From the NCBI GenBank assembly GCA_031213475.1, contig JARUPZ010000005.1, positions 11,355,260 to 11,419,259 of the forward strand: 64,000 nt of DNA, given 5' to 3'. The notes beneath the pieces are model-generated. The model searched no databases. It was not told where the DNA came from and saw nothing but the letters and a program-made list of their open reading frames with translations. Below, piece by piece: positions 27,701-35,779 of the stretch. Both the position numbers and the translations under genes were made by a program. How positions within the stretch are numbered: position 1 is the stretch's first letter; the number at the start of each line of letters is the position of its first letter. This DNA is from Nereocystis luetkeana (Eukaryota; Sar; Phaeophyceae; Laminariales; Laminariaceae).

Positions 27701-29016
27701 TGTCTACGTTCAAATCAACCCTGCCAGGTGTGTCTAGCAACCGGGCTAGTGCTGCTGGTGTTCGAGATGTTCGCCGTTCCGAAGCTGTTGCCATGGATGG
27801 GCGTCAGGCTGTCCCAGAGGCTGGGCTCGGTTGTTGTGGCGTCCTCCTACGCCACCATGCCCTTGATCTCCGTGGTCAACAGGGCAGGGTATCGTGTCAC
27901 AGTCCTCGCAGCCATTATCTTGTTCGCTTGCTTTGCGTGCTCGAACGCGGTGAGTTTGGTTTAGTATCGTGCTGCATTAGGACGGCACTGCAGAACGAAC
28001 CCTACCAGACATGTTTGTCGAGCCGCATGGTTTGATTTTCACGATTGCGTGAAGTGTGGATACATTACACGTGTCTGCCTGATCATGACGAGACCGTGTG
28101 GTACGCTGATACGAGTTTATGCCATGTTCAGCGTAGTATCGTCTGTCGCTTTAGCCACATTTTCGCTTGACTGGTAGCGCCTTCCACGATAAGCGCAACC
28201 CCTCACTTATTTGAGGCTTCTCGTCGTTTGGGGAGGTCCTTACCTCACCATAAATGTAGTTTGATTTCAAGATAAGGGCGCAAATGTACGCACAATCTCA
28301 AGACCCTGTAGGCATACGTATCACTAACATTCTGGTCAGAAACTTCAGTGGTATTACGACGACACGGAGGTTCAGGACAGCGCTGAGTCAGACAAATATC
28401 GGGCGAATAGTGATATAGCCTCTATCGTACTGAGCGTCAAATAACTGTTTTTTGGCGGGTGTAAAAGTTTCGTTAGTGACATCGAAAGCTAAAGCTTGAT
28501 TCTGGCCCAGTCGGCACGACAAATGCAACCGTGGCTGTGTGAAAGCAAACAAAACCATTCACGCCGCGGGGACGTCGACAGGTTCAACGCCGCTAGAACG
28601 AAACCTGCACAATGGTGTCGCCGCGTCCTGCTTCCTCCCTACAGCTTAATCTCCATTCCGTCGTTATTTGATTCCCCACACCGCTCAACCTTGTAGTTTG
28701 ATTGTTTTGTTTTTTTACCCCCCGACAGTTTTACATTGGAATCGCGTTAGCACTCAACAATGCGACGGGGATGGACCGGCGTGGAGAACTGAACGGCATT
28801 TCCATGGCAATGGGCTCTCTTTCGAGAACGGTCTCGCCGGTCGTCTGCTCGACACTGTACGCCTACTCGATCGACGGCGACCACCCTTTTCCCTTCGACT
28901 ACCACCTTGCGTTTTTCTTGCTCGCGTTCGTGAGGCTGGTCGCCACTTGGCTGGGCTGGAACATAATCAACGATATCAAGCGCGGAGATGAACGAGTTTT
29001 GGTGTTGAGGCAGTAG
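2466..29016 (+). CDS. MFS transporter, ZIFL/DHA1-like, nine exons
   Basis: This is a proton-coupled major facilitator transporter of the kind that includes plant zinc-induced facilitator-like proteins and fungal DHA1 pumps. It is expected in a plasma or vacuolar membrane; the substrate cannot be read from sequence. Nine exons with agreeing phases join to about 1,545 nt (514 residues), the normal MFS length. Landmarks are TM1 in exon 1, motif A (GMVSDCHGR, residues 69-77) after TM2, a TM4 segment with 'TLVSEVCG', motif C ([10 protein letters not shown], residues 148-157) in TM5, a long hydrophilic central loop (about 205-300), and TM7-12 in exons 6-9. The start ATG at 2,466 is chosen because a stop lies in frame at 2,418 and no good acceptor intervenes; a further 5' exon cannot be excluded. 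Odd points are a 12.2-kb first intron full of transposons and an ambiguous exon 5 donor. A decayed homologue lies inverted at 44.5-56.4 kb. Confidence 0.88.
4480..6690 (-). mobile_element. Decayed non-LTR (LINE) reverse transcriptase
   Basis: Minus-strand fragments in different frames together give the order of a LINE ORF2 from its linker through the reverse transcriptase to the C-terminal segment. They run from a linker (about 6,690-6,430), through the N-terminal RT region with 'KAVGQKVS' (about 6,150), '[13 protein letters not shown]' (about 6,000) and '[13 protein letters not shown]' (about 5,600), to the catalytic 'YADD' (about 5,410) and C-terminal pieces such as '[14 protein letters not shown]' (about 5,050) and '[14 protein letters not shown]' (about 4,810). 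The endonuclease domain is missing, so the copy is 5'-truncated. Several frameshifts and stops (for example near 6,425, 6,110 and 5,930) show it is dead. It lies antisense inside intron 1 of the transporter. Confidence 0.85.
6879..8030. repeat. Dispersed repeat R1 (about 1.1 kb)
   Basis: R1 is a diverged direct copy of 9,407-10,435. Shared landmarks in order are CACCCGC, CCGCAAGCTCGC, CAACTCACGGCC, GATGTAGGGCCGAGTGTTC, GACGCCATGGGTGCCTATCT, a CCGCCGCC/CCACCACC tract, a CCCGTCCCGTCCCG minisatellite, and GATAAGCCTTG. R1 carries a MITE that R2 lacks. No transposase is visible, so it is probably a nonautonomous element or a decayed pair of long terminal repeats. Confidence 0.65.
6954..7053. mobile_element. 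100-bp MITE nested in R1
   Basis: The terminal inverted repeats are near perfect: GGGACCATAGTAAACAGGACC on the left, and the right end reads inward GGGACCATAGTTAATGGGACC. The interior is A/T-rich and noncoding. R2 lacks this insertion at the equivalent position, which supports its being an insertion. A degraded relative lies at about 53,263-53,363, and a partial left end is near 13,555. Confidence 0.7.
7690..8130. repeat. CCCGTCCCG minisatellite of R1
   Basis: Degenerate tandem units of about 30-40 bp alternate a C/G-rich core (CCGTCCCGTCCCGCCGAGG) with an A-rich spacer such as AAAATATTTA. Open frames across it are a by-product of its composition. Confidence 0.6.
9064..9180 (+). mobile_element. 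tRNA-derived SINE
   Basis: A 72-nt tRNA-like head (9,064-9,135) has a canonical B box (GGTTCGAGCCC, 9,114-9,124) and a perfect T arm (CTGGG / CCCAG). Five of seven acceptor pairs form. The A-box region is GTGGTTCAAGTGG. An A-rich AAAAATAAAAATA tail (9,153-9,178) follows, as in SINEs. The anticodon arm is not convincing, so it is not called a tRNA gene. Confidence 0.6.
9215..9300. repeat. Dispersed repeat, relative at 43,075
   Basis: The block TCGACGAGGGAAGAAAAGG followed by CTGAAATCTTCTCGCTA has a close relative at 43,085-43,130 (ACTCGACGAGG, then AAAAGGCTGAAATCCTCTCG). It lies just downstream of the SINE. It may be part of a composite SINE body or a separate short element. Confidence 0.45.
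9407..10435. repeat. Dispersed repeat R2 (about 1.0 kb)
   Basis: R2 is the second diverged copy of R1, in direct orientation 2.5 kb away, without the MITE. It includes the proline-codon-rich stretch (about 9,780-9,830) and a shorter CCCGTCCCG array (about 10,095-10,320). R1 and R2 flank about 1.4 kb that holds the SINE. Confidence 0.65.
10470..11000 (+). CDS. Hypothetical 176-residue open frame in intron 1
   Basis: The frame has a cysteine-bearing N-terminus and a charged heptad-like stretch ([19 protein letters not shown]). One convincing hydrophobic segment follows ([19 protein letters not shown], residues about 108-126), then an alanine-rich tract. The layout would suit a small single-pass membrane protein. 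However, codon use is not clearly biased and no family is recognised, so chance is a serious alternative. Confidence 0.2.
   Translation: MKTSPIRGAAKKKNECPNCFETAGLQQYGSRSACACEVSEPAMNKRHSVYFRRKSTQLFELHHEESTQLPADEHTRTHTLAQQLEERAKARKAPLRRVRLLLVLLITTFLVYCTNTYYSCAQLSHYRAAANSTTKAAAATAAARAGIYRFLCNSCRGGCFTFLPHASSLAGCCSCV
12730..13100. repeat. CCATGG/CCGCGG-rich tract with telomere-like repeat
   Basis: Short self-complementary words (CCATGG, GGCATCCC, CCGCGGCA, CCACGGCA) recur at irregular spacing and can fold back. At about 12,946-12,982 the sequence is a degenerate TTAGGG-like run (GGTAGGGTTGGGGTTGGGC, then TTAGGGTTG). An interstitial telomere-like patch is likely; a chromosome end is not. Confidence 0.45.
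14160..14827. repeat. Degenerate CCCRTGG-rich repeat
   Basis: Words such as CCCGTGGTA, CCCATGGAA, CCCACGGGG and TCCCACGGTCG recur every 30-60 bp up to the exon 2 acceptor. This resembles the 12.7-kb tract and may be the same degenerate minisatellite family. Confidence 0.35.
14828..15011 (+). CDS. Transporter exon 2 (TM2-TM4 start, motif A)
   Basis: After acceptor ACACCAG the codon split in exon 1 is completed as Gly, giving [16 protein letters not shown]. Motif A (GMVSDCHGR) and the next helix ([19 protein letters not shown]) follow. The donor is AG|GTGAGA, phase 2. Family knowledge places motif A in the cytoplasmic TM2-TM3 loop. Confidence 0.9.
16672..16775 (+). CDS. Transporter exon 3 (TM4)
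   Basis: The acceptor is TTTCCCAG. The codon for Arg108 is completed, and the exon reads [16 protein letters not shown], then VSEVCG, typical of this subfamily where TM4 meets the cytoplasmic side. The donor A|GTAAGT leaves phase 1. Confidence 0.9.
18330..18435 (+). CDS. Transporter exon 4 (TM5, motif C)
   Basis: The acceptor is CCTCTCAG. The exon encodes [19 protein letters not shown], the antiporter motif C, and then [14 protein letters not shown]. The donor AG|GTTTGT is phase 2. The minus-strand homologue at 56,238-56,347 uses the same borders. Confidence 0.88.
19384..19484 (+). CDS. Transporter exon 5 (TM6), ambiguous donor
   Basis: After acceptor CTCATCAG the exon encodes [18 protein letters not shown], then [16 protein letters not shown] strong donor, AAAG|GTAAGG, lies ten bases further on (19,495), but using it puts an in-frame TAA (19,490-19,492) into the message. 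The weaker donor G|GTGATT at 19,485 keeps the frame into exon 6. The homologue at 55,682-55,782 ends at a matching GTGATG site and is also 101 bp, which favours 19,484. Confidence 0.7.
22097..22401 (+). CDS. Transporter exon 6 (central loop, TM7 start)
   Basis: The acceptor GTGTTTAG is followed by GC|TGG, in phase with the weak exon 5 donor. The exon encodes the hydrophilic central loop (starting [12 protein letters not shown], with EPSWMQ in the middle) and the beginning of TM7 ([12 protein letters not shown]). The donor is TCG|GTGCGT, phase 0. The homologue at 53,389-53,682 shares the initial Trp, a PSWM motif and the hydrophobic end. Confidence 0.75.
24650..24779 (+). repeat. Pyrimidine (CT)n microsatellite before exon 7
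   Basis: About 125 nt are almost purely C and T, with an uninterrupted (TC)n core from about 24,666 to 24,738. The tract ends about 30 nt before the exon 7 acceptor AG at 24,803-24,804, so it occupies the place of a polypyrimidine tract. Confidence 0.95.
24805..24900 (+). CDS. Transporter exon 7 (TM7)
   Basis: The exon has 32 codons, phase 0 at both ends, from CCGAAG to CAG|GTTTGG. It encodes [15 protein letters not shown], then [13 protein letters not shown]; an acidic FDE motif before a Trp-containing helix is typical of the family. The homologue at 51,913-52,008 is also exactly 32 codons and shares SGFDE and the C-terminal QIG. Confidence 0.9.
27728..27949 (+). CDS. Transporter exon 8 (TM8-TM10)
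   Basis: The acceptor is CCTGCCAG. The exon has 74 codons with phase 0 at both ends: [15 protein letters not shown], a motif-A-like loop (VRLSQRLGS), then the helices ATMPLISVV and [17 protein letters not shown]. The donor is GCG|GTGAGT. Third positions are strongly G/C. No homologue of this exon was found in the minus-strand copy. Confidence 0.9.
28729..29016 (+). CDS. Transporter exon 9 (TM11-TM12, stop)
   Basis: The acceptor is CCCCGACAG. The exon reads [29 protein letters not shown] and [16 protein letters not shown], and ends [12 protein letters not shown] then TAG. The 'LNG' helix with a following Ser/Arg is typical of the DHA1/ZIFL C-terminal half. The exon is 95 codons and has a clear homologue at 44,557-44,823. 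Confidence 0.92.
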   Translation, partial: FYIGIALALNNATGMDRRGELNGISMAMGSLSRTVSPVVCSTLYAYSIDGDHPFPFDYHLAFFLLAFVRLVATWLGWNIINDIKRGDERVLVLRQ

Positions 29017-30546
29017 ACATGGGATTGCGGTGGTGGAGTTAAATAGTCGTTCTAACGCTATGTTATGTGTCGAGTTTCCGTCATTTTTTGCTGTATCTTA
29101 ATGCTCAGGAGGCCTATGCTTTGAGTTTTCTTATGGCCTGTGAATCGACGTTGCAAACGACGTGTAGAACCCCTAGGAAATTCATAGCATATAATGTGAT
29201 CGCAATCAGGAGTTATCTCATCCACCACGGGGGGGGGTTAGTAAGGCCAACTCCACAGGTGACCAGTAACTTCCGACTTCCACAATTTTGACTCGAAGAA
29301 CGTCAACACGAAACATACACTGAACAACGTAAGAACTAAACCCACGAGGTGTAGATACCCCCTCCATTAAGGTGCCTCTAATCGTGCGCTACGTTTTTTT
29401 AATGTCACCCTGATAACGTTGCTGTGCCTACATCGTGCAAGGAGGCGAGAGGTGTGGTCCTGGGCACCTGTGAAGAAGAGATGAGAGGACAGAGAACTTG
29501 GTCAAATCTTTCACACCTGCTACGGTGTTCTTGTTTTTCAGCTCAACAAACGACGTGTGGTACAATAGAGGTACTGCAGTAAATGGTTTGACCTAGTCAC
29601 CTCTACTTGCCGGAGGAATCCTTACAAGCGTTGACAATACTTCCCAAATATCGTCGGAATGCCTTTTGTGTTTTACGAGTTATACCCAGGCCATCGGGGT
29701 TGATGAACTTTCTTGCTTTCTTAGAAGCCAGTTTCTGGGTGAAGTAGATACGTCCTCAAGATACAGAGATAAATCCCGCAAGAAACATAAAGGGTGCGCC
29801 CCTATCGTTGGAAGTGTCGAACTAATTTTACACCGATGGGTGCTGATAGGTGTGTCAAGGATTATATTCGGTATATACATAGAGAGAGACTGGTCCTACG
29901 ATAGGCCCTGGGGGTGGTTCACCGGTGGTTGCGCTTTTGGTGTTTATCATTGTCAGGTGTTGGGTGGTGTATATATGCAGTAGAACGCATGCAGCATGAA
30001 CCCTCGTCAAGGTTAGGCGAGCCCCTAACGTCGGGCATAATATTAATCTCAAACGGACTGTTGAAGGACGGCCGTTCAGACCTATACGTATCTAGTAGAT
30101 GTGCAATCCCTGCGTAATTGAACACTGACTATCGTTTTTTGATGGGGTGTAAACACATTACACTTCGAGATCACCAGTTTGTTCTTACCGTTATTGCCAT
30201 TTATGGTAGGTTCAACTTACCTCTGTCAAGACGTTGACAATGCGTATAGCAGGGCAACGAGCATTCAATCAGGAATGTTGGTATAGGGCGCCCACCATTG
30301 GTAATGTCGATATAGGACGGTCAATTCAACATAGAGTAAATGAGCCCATCATTAGGAAAGTTGCTATTGGACTGACTGTCGTCCAGTGGAACAGCTAGTA
30401 GAGTAGTTCACCGTTTAAATTGTTGCTATGTGACGCTGACCTGTATGAAGGTTGCTATACGACGGACTGTGGGCAACCTCAATAACTACTACCAGGTACA
30501 TATTATATCCTTCCTGTAGCATGGGTACTGTTCGATGATGATCAGC
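29017..30546. other. Intergenic, no gene seen
   Basis: No exon-like stretch was recognised. A CAATAGAGGTA variant of the dispersed motif lies near 29,562, and short A/T-rich runs occur. No certain polyadenylation signal for the transporter can be named. Confidence 0.4.
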
Positions 30547-30880
30547 TCAAGGCATCCACACTCGATCGCTCTTCTTCGCTTTCTTCTTGAGCCACACGAG
30601 CACCTTTTCAAACCAGTTTCTTTCTTCCTCATGGCAGGTGATCTTCAAAGACACTTCGGTGCCGCCATGGTCATCTCCAATCACGGAGACAGGGCCTCGA
30701 CATATCTTTCTATTCCACAGACCCCAGGCGATACGGAAGATTTTCCGCTCCCGTATTCGCCGGGCTGGATACTATCCGGCTGGTGCAGGTCTCGAAATCC
30801 ACAACAAAGACTTTGACATGCGCCCGATCCGCTAATAACCCACAGGCGAAAACACCGTCCTCTGGCACTTCGTACGCACG
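30547..30880 (-). pseudogene. Frameshifted terminal exon, unrecognised protein
   Basis: Reading the minus strand, a GTCTAG acceptor is followed by 56 codons (starting RAYEVPEDGVFACGLLADR, later VKVFVVDFET) that end at an in-frame TAG (30,710-30,712). The coding sense continues at once in another frame (CRGPVSVIGDDHGGTEV, then EEERNWFEKVLVWLKKK) to a TGA at 30,547. Both parts have protein-like composition, and the switch needs a single-base indel near 30,715. The ending resembles the C-terminal helix of a pleckstrin-homology domain, but this is tentative. It could be a pseudogene exon, a sequencing error, or two unrelated frames. Confidence 0.4.
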
Positions 30881-31760
30881 CTAGACTAACGAGGCATCCA
30901 TCTACAAACCTAACAGCGGGCACCGCTGCGGGCTCAGCATCTATGGAGTGCCATACGCGCGGAGCAGGACGTCTGCGTTGCATGATGAAAAAACAATTTA
31001 ATAAACGTAACGACAGCCGGGAAAGACTAAGCAAAATTCAATATTTTTTCGTTCTGTAATAGAGGTATCACACCAGGTGGAAACCATGTAGCTGCCACGG
31101 ATATATACCACTTGTGGTCTACATTGTGAGGCATAATGCGTATGCACACGTACGAGATGTATGTACATCAGTCGTGTTCATATATATGTATTTCCCCGTT
31201 GAATTCCGCATTTAGTTATACGTATATAAGTTGAACATGAGAGCCAAAAATAATAGAGTGAACTTCTATAGCAGAATGCCACAACATCCATTAATCCTTG
31301 TTTGCAGAAGGACGTGAAACTTCACTTCACCCAAACGTGCGATATATAGCGAGAAAAAAAACAAGCAACAGTAGAGTGTCCAAAGAATGAAGCGTGGGAC
31401 GAACAGGGCGTACAAACGGCCACCCATACGAATGGTATCAGGTGAGCCGCACCTCCTACCTTTTGAGGCTGCTCATATGAGAAGCTTCATACCCGACACA
31501 AAAAATTGTTTAATGTAAAGACGGAAAGTACACCCCGAAAAACCACATCATGGCTGAGGCACACAACGCAGACTCTGTGAAACAGATAGAGTACTATTCC
31601 GACGATTTTGTTATTTATTAGCACGCCAATTTAAATGCAGTAGCGAATTATAGGCTACCCTCACCGTACCACGCGTCCTTACGGTTGTAAACCCCGGAAC
31701 TTACGGCGCCACTTGTACCGTGGTCTTTGCTCTCTATGTGCGTTCTGTCGTTGCCCAGAA
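30881..31760. other. Intergenic, no gene seen
   Basis: No further exon of the minus-strand gene was found directly upstream. A TAATAGAGGTATCAC variant of the dispersed motif occurs near 31,057. Confidence 0.4.
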
Positions 31761-32906
31761 AGGTCGTTGTGTAGGTAGTCTCGTACGGGCGATTCCACTG
31801 ACAAGGGTAAGGGGGGGGGGGTGAGTGCTATTGATACCACTCGTCTCCAAACCGAGCGAGTCGTGTGCGTGGCAAGCACGATGGTGTACAACAACATAAT
31901 AAACGAGAGTGAGGCGTATGGCCATCACGAGGATGTAGCCATGCTGTAAGCCACGTGCAGTGGTTGATGCGTTGTGTGGTATTCAGGAAAACGTTTTGTT
32001 CCTGCCACAAAGAAGGGATGATGTATGTAGAGTTCCGTACACAGATTGGTGGAGTATCTGACAACAAGGGATGCCTACTCTCAGCGAGGCTTGATCACTA
32101 CCGCGACGTCATCCGTGAGCAGTCCTCATGGAACGTTTAAAGCGGTGCTGGTATTAGTATTGGGTGATAGCTCGCCGCTGATCACTATTTAAAATTTTGT
32201 TACGGCGCGTGCTGCGGTAGAGGTGCCACCTTTTATCATACACGTGTTCAGAATTACGGGGGCCCTTCACCCCTTCGGGGCCCCGAGATAGCAACTAAGA
32301 AACTGTCCAGTCTTTAGTTATTCACCGTCTACGAGCAGCGCGAGGGTCCCACACAACGAGTTGAACCATGTTGCACCCGTGCTGGATGGCAGCTCGCATC
32401 GTAAACTCGGACAACAAATGATATAATATCCCAATCATGGAGTGACCGTTGAAGAAACTCAACACTCTTCAGTGTCGTCTCTGAATTCAATAACAGGGTC
32501 AACCCAAGATCGCCGGAACGTTTTCTTGCTTTGCCATATTATTAATTGTTTTGATCTATGAATATCATGAGATTGTTTTGTTGCGTAGCTGTTGCGGGTT
32601 CGACGAAAATCATACGAAGGGGGTCTTATGTTTATTCATGCGCGGAGGCTCAGAACAACATGGCGCCTCCGCCTGACGACGCATCTTTATCTGACTTAAT
32701 TGGCGCCCCCCTGGACCGTGCGCTTTTTGCTGTCTGTTTCTGGCAAAATTTCATGAGATGTTCCAAGTTCTTAGTTCCGTCGTTTTGAAACGGTGGGATA
32801 CGGCAGGCTCTACAGGTCGATGGTCACGAGTAGAGACCAGCTTTCACGATGGTCGCGTGTACATATTACATATGTGTACGAACGTTTTTGATGCAAAATA
32901 ATAAAC
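31761..32906. repeat. 1.14-kb direct repeat, copy 1
   Basis: The copy is nearly identical to 33,382-34,532. Shared landmarks are TAGGTAGTCTCGTACGGGCG, a poly-G run, GAGTGCTATTGATACCAC, a C/G hairpin (about 32,258-32,285), TTCAGTGTCGTCTCTGAATT, and a final GAACGTTTTTGATGCAAAAT. The ends are not TG..CA and no transposase is visible. It is either a segmental duplication or an unrecognised element. A short open stretch (MAPPPDDASLSDLIGAPL) is present in both copies. Confidence 0.85.
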
Positions 32907-33381
32907 AAGATGCGTAAGTCAGCATCCCCACGCCGGGTACAAGCAAGCACGACGTCCTGTGACGAGCACGGGCGGACGGGAGGTAATCGCTGGTATGTCG
33001 ATCCAAGACAGGAATTAGTGCCTTATTTTCCGCCGCCGCCCCCCCCCTATTTTGTCTTTCGAACGGGGGGGCGGGGGGGCACGAGTAGCCGGGGGTACGG
33101 ACGAAATGTCTTTCCTTCCGCTAGGGTTTACTTTATTTATATTGGAGGAGTCGAATGGTACCGTACCATTCGGTGGCTTGGTCATCCGAGACAACTGTAG
33201 GCCTCACTAGGTAGGACCCCGGCCGGTATTATAGGAGGGAGAGAGACGTAAAATTAGGGTGGTCGAGATGCCCAGGGTATTGCAGGAAGCTGCGATACAG
33301 GTATCAGGCCGAGGGGAGGAACCTCTCTCTCTCCCAAGAATAAGGAAACGATAAGGATAATGCAATTTTAAAGATATCTAA
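32907..33381. other. Spacer between the 1.14-kb direct repeats
   Basis: The spacer holds runs of C and G (about 33,038-33,080) and no recognised gene. Confidence 0.4.
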
Positions 33382-34532
33382 CAAAGTCGTCGTTTAGGTA
33401 GTCTCGTACGGGCGATTCCACTGACAAGGGGGGGGGGGGGGGGGGGTGAGTGCTATTGATACCACGCTTCTCCAAACCGAGCGAGTCGTGTGCGTGGCAA
33501 GCACGATGGTGTACAACAACATAATAAACGAGAGTGAGGCGTATGGCCATCACGAGGATGCAACCATGCTGTAAGCCACGTGCAGTGGTTGATGCGTTGT
33601 GTGGTACTCAGGAAACGTTTTGTTCCTGCCACAAAGGAGGGATGATGTATCTGGAGTTCCGTACACAGATTGGTGGAGTACCCGACAACAAGGGATGCCT
33701 ACTCTCAGCGAGGCTTGATTACTACCGCGACGTCATCCGTGAGAAGTCCTCATGGAACGTTTTAAGCGGTGCTGGTATTAGTATTGGGTGATAGCTCGCC
33801 GCTGATCACTATTTAAAATTTTGTTACGGCGCGTGCTGCGGTAGAGATGCCACCTTTTGTCACAAACGTGTTCAGAAGTACGGGGGCCCTTCACCTCTTC
33901 GGGGCCCCGAGATAGCAACTAAGAAACTGTCCAGTCTTTAGTTATTCACCGTCTACGAGCAGCGCGAGGGTCCCACACAACGAGTTGAACCATGTTGCAC
34001 CCGTGCTGGATGGCAGCTCGCATCGTAAACTCGGACAACAAATGATATAATATCCCAATCATGGTGTGACCGTTGTAGAAACTCAACACTCTTCAGTGTC
34101 GTCTCTGAATTCAATAACAGGGTCAACCCAATATCGCCGGAACGTTTTCTTGCTTTGCCATATTCTTAATTGTTTTGATCTATGAATATCATGAGATTGT
34201 TTTGTTGCGTAGCTGTTGCGGGTTCGACGAAAATCATACGAAGGAGGACTTAAAGTTTATTCATGCGAGGTGACTCAGAACAACATGGCGCCTCCGCCTG
34301 ACGACGCATCTTTATCTGACTTAATTGGCGCCCCCCTGAACCGTGCGCCCTTTTCTGTCTGTTACAGGAAAACTTTCATGAGCGGTTCCATGCTTAGTCC
34401 CGTGGTTTGAAACGGTGGGATACGGCAGGCTCTACAGGTCGATGGTCACGAGTGGAGACCAGCTTTCACGATGGTCGTGTGTACATATTACATATATATG
34501 TGTACGAACGTTTTTGATGCAAAATATTGAAC
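33382..34532. repeat. 1.14-kb direct repeat, copy 2
   Basis: This is the second copy. Its poly-G run is longer (about 18 G, near 33,429-33,446). Differences from copy 1 are scattered substitutions, small indels and a TATA expansion near the right end (about 34,494). Confidence 0.85.
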
Positions 34533-35521
34533 AAGGTGTGACATATAGGGGAACGCTGGGCAAAGGGGCCGCGAAAGGAGCCTTGGGCAGCCTGATCGCT
34601 GGGTAATGGGAACAGGCAAGAGCATTCGGTCAGCGAAATCGACCGAAGAATGCGTCGCTGGAGATATCTGGGTGGTTGCGGGAACGCCGACCAAAGGGGC
34701 CAATGACCCAGGCTATGACAATGTCAAATCTACAATAATAGTAGTGCTGAGGCTGACCAATCCAACATCACCATTCCACACCATGTGTAGTCTTTCGTGG
34801 TAGACGCCTTTTACGTTTCCGTCGAAGACGCGGCTCAACCTCTGGCCATGTTAAAGCTACATGAAAACTGCCTAAATAGAGTATTCCACCACCACTACCT
34901 TATGCTCTTGTTTTTGTGTATGTGGTGTCTTCTAATACTGTCGAAGTTCCTCCCAAACCCGCACACAGCGGCTTCCTTGGAGCGTAGTATTACGATACAC
35001 GATATGGTCGGAAAACCCGACCGCGATCATTACTGAACCGGAGTACCCATCATATAATCACCGATCACAGTCGTCTGATGACAAGATCGTGCGGTCGGTG
35101 CTCCCGTTAAACTACCGTCAGCGGTCCCTTAGTAGGCGTGCTTGCTGCCCGGCAAGAATCGGCAGTTCTTTCACCCGGCGGTCCCGCTGCCGAATCGACT
35201 TCTATCCGGCGGTCCCGTACAGGACTCCAGTAACATTCTTGGGCACTATATATATATACTTGACCGTCGAGTCTATCGGTTCAGGGGATTGATGTGTTTC
35301 CATCTCCTTGCTGATCTGTACGGGAAGACTCGATTGCCGATGGTTGGTTAACACACGCTACCACGTAGATGTTTAAGGGAAATACCGAGTCAAGGTCAGG
35401 TCATTTGTACGAAAAGCTCCGAAACAAAAGAATATGAGATGGTGTGACGACCTCAAGCCACAATGATGATTGATTGGTTTGCTCAGCAGATGAAAGCTGA
35501 TAAGGAGCAGACAATCGTAGT
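34533..35521. other. Intergenic, weak open frames only
   Basis: A 65-codon plus-strand frame at 34,606-34,803 (starting MGTGKSIRSAKSTEE) has no recognised domain and indifferent codon use. Nothing else was seen. Confidence 0.35.
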
Positions 35522-35526
35522 AAAGC

Positions 35527-35779
35527 TGTTGACTCTGCTCAAGAACACGATCCGTAAGATCCATCGTAGATTGAGGAGTTCCATGCTGAACAGGGATTCT
35601 GGTAGTAGGGTATTGGGATGTCGGGGTAACGTGTACCCCACCAATACCACTCGTTAGATGTAGCTCCATATGAGCTCGACAGCTCGGATGTATAATATAA
35701 GATGAGTTCCGTGTTATTGTCTGGAGCAACCACGCGTTCCCGTGCCAGCTGCGTCTATGCCTTTGAAAATCAATCGACA
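35527..35779 (+). repeat. 5' LTR
   Basis: The LTR is 253 bp. It differs from the 3' LTR by about ten substitutions and lacks its 9-bp insertion, a divergence of roughly 4 percent, so the insertion is not recent. Confidence 0.9.

Larger units (their letters stand above)
15012..28728 (+). other. Introns 2-8 of the transporter gene
   Basis: Introns run 15,012-16,671, 16,776-18,329, 18,436-19,383, 19,485-22,096, 22,402-24,804, 24,901-27,727 and 27,950-28,728. They hold copies of a short dispersed element with CGATAGAGGT at one end (for example 15,151, 15,374 inverted, 23,886) and the pyrimidine microsatellite before exon 7. No other gene was recognised in them. Long open frames such as 27,313-28,035 overlap exon 8 out of frame. 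Confidence 0.7.

Noticed and set aside
27313..28035. 240-codon plus-strand open frame
   Set aside because: It overlaps transporter exon 8 in a different frame and its upstream part has no family resemblance.
31761..34532. LTRs of a short retrotransposon
   Set aside because: The repeats lack TG..CA ends, no target duplication was found, and only about 480 bp lies between them.
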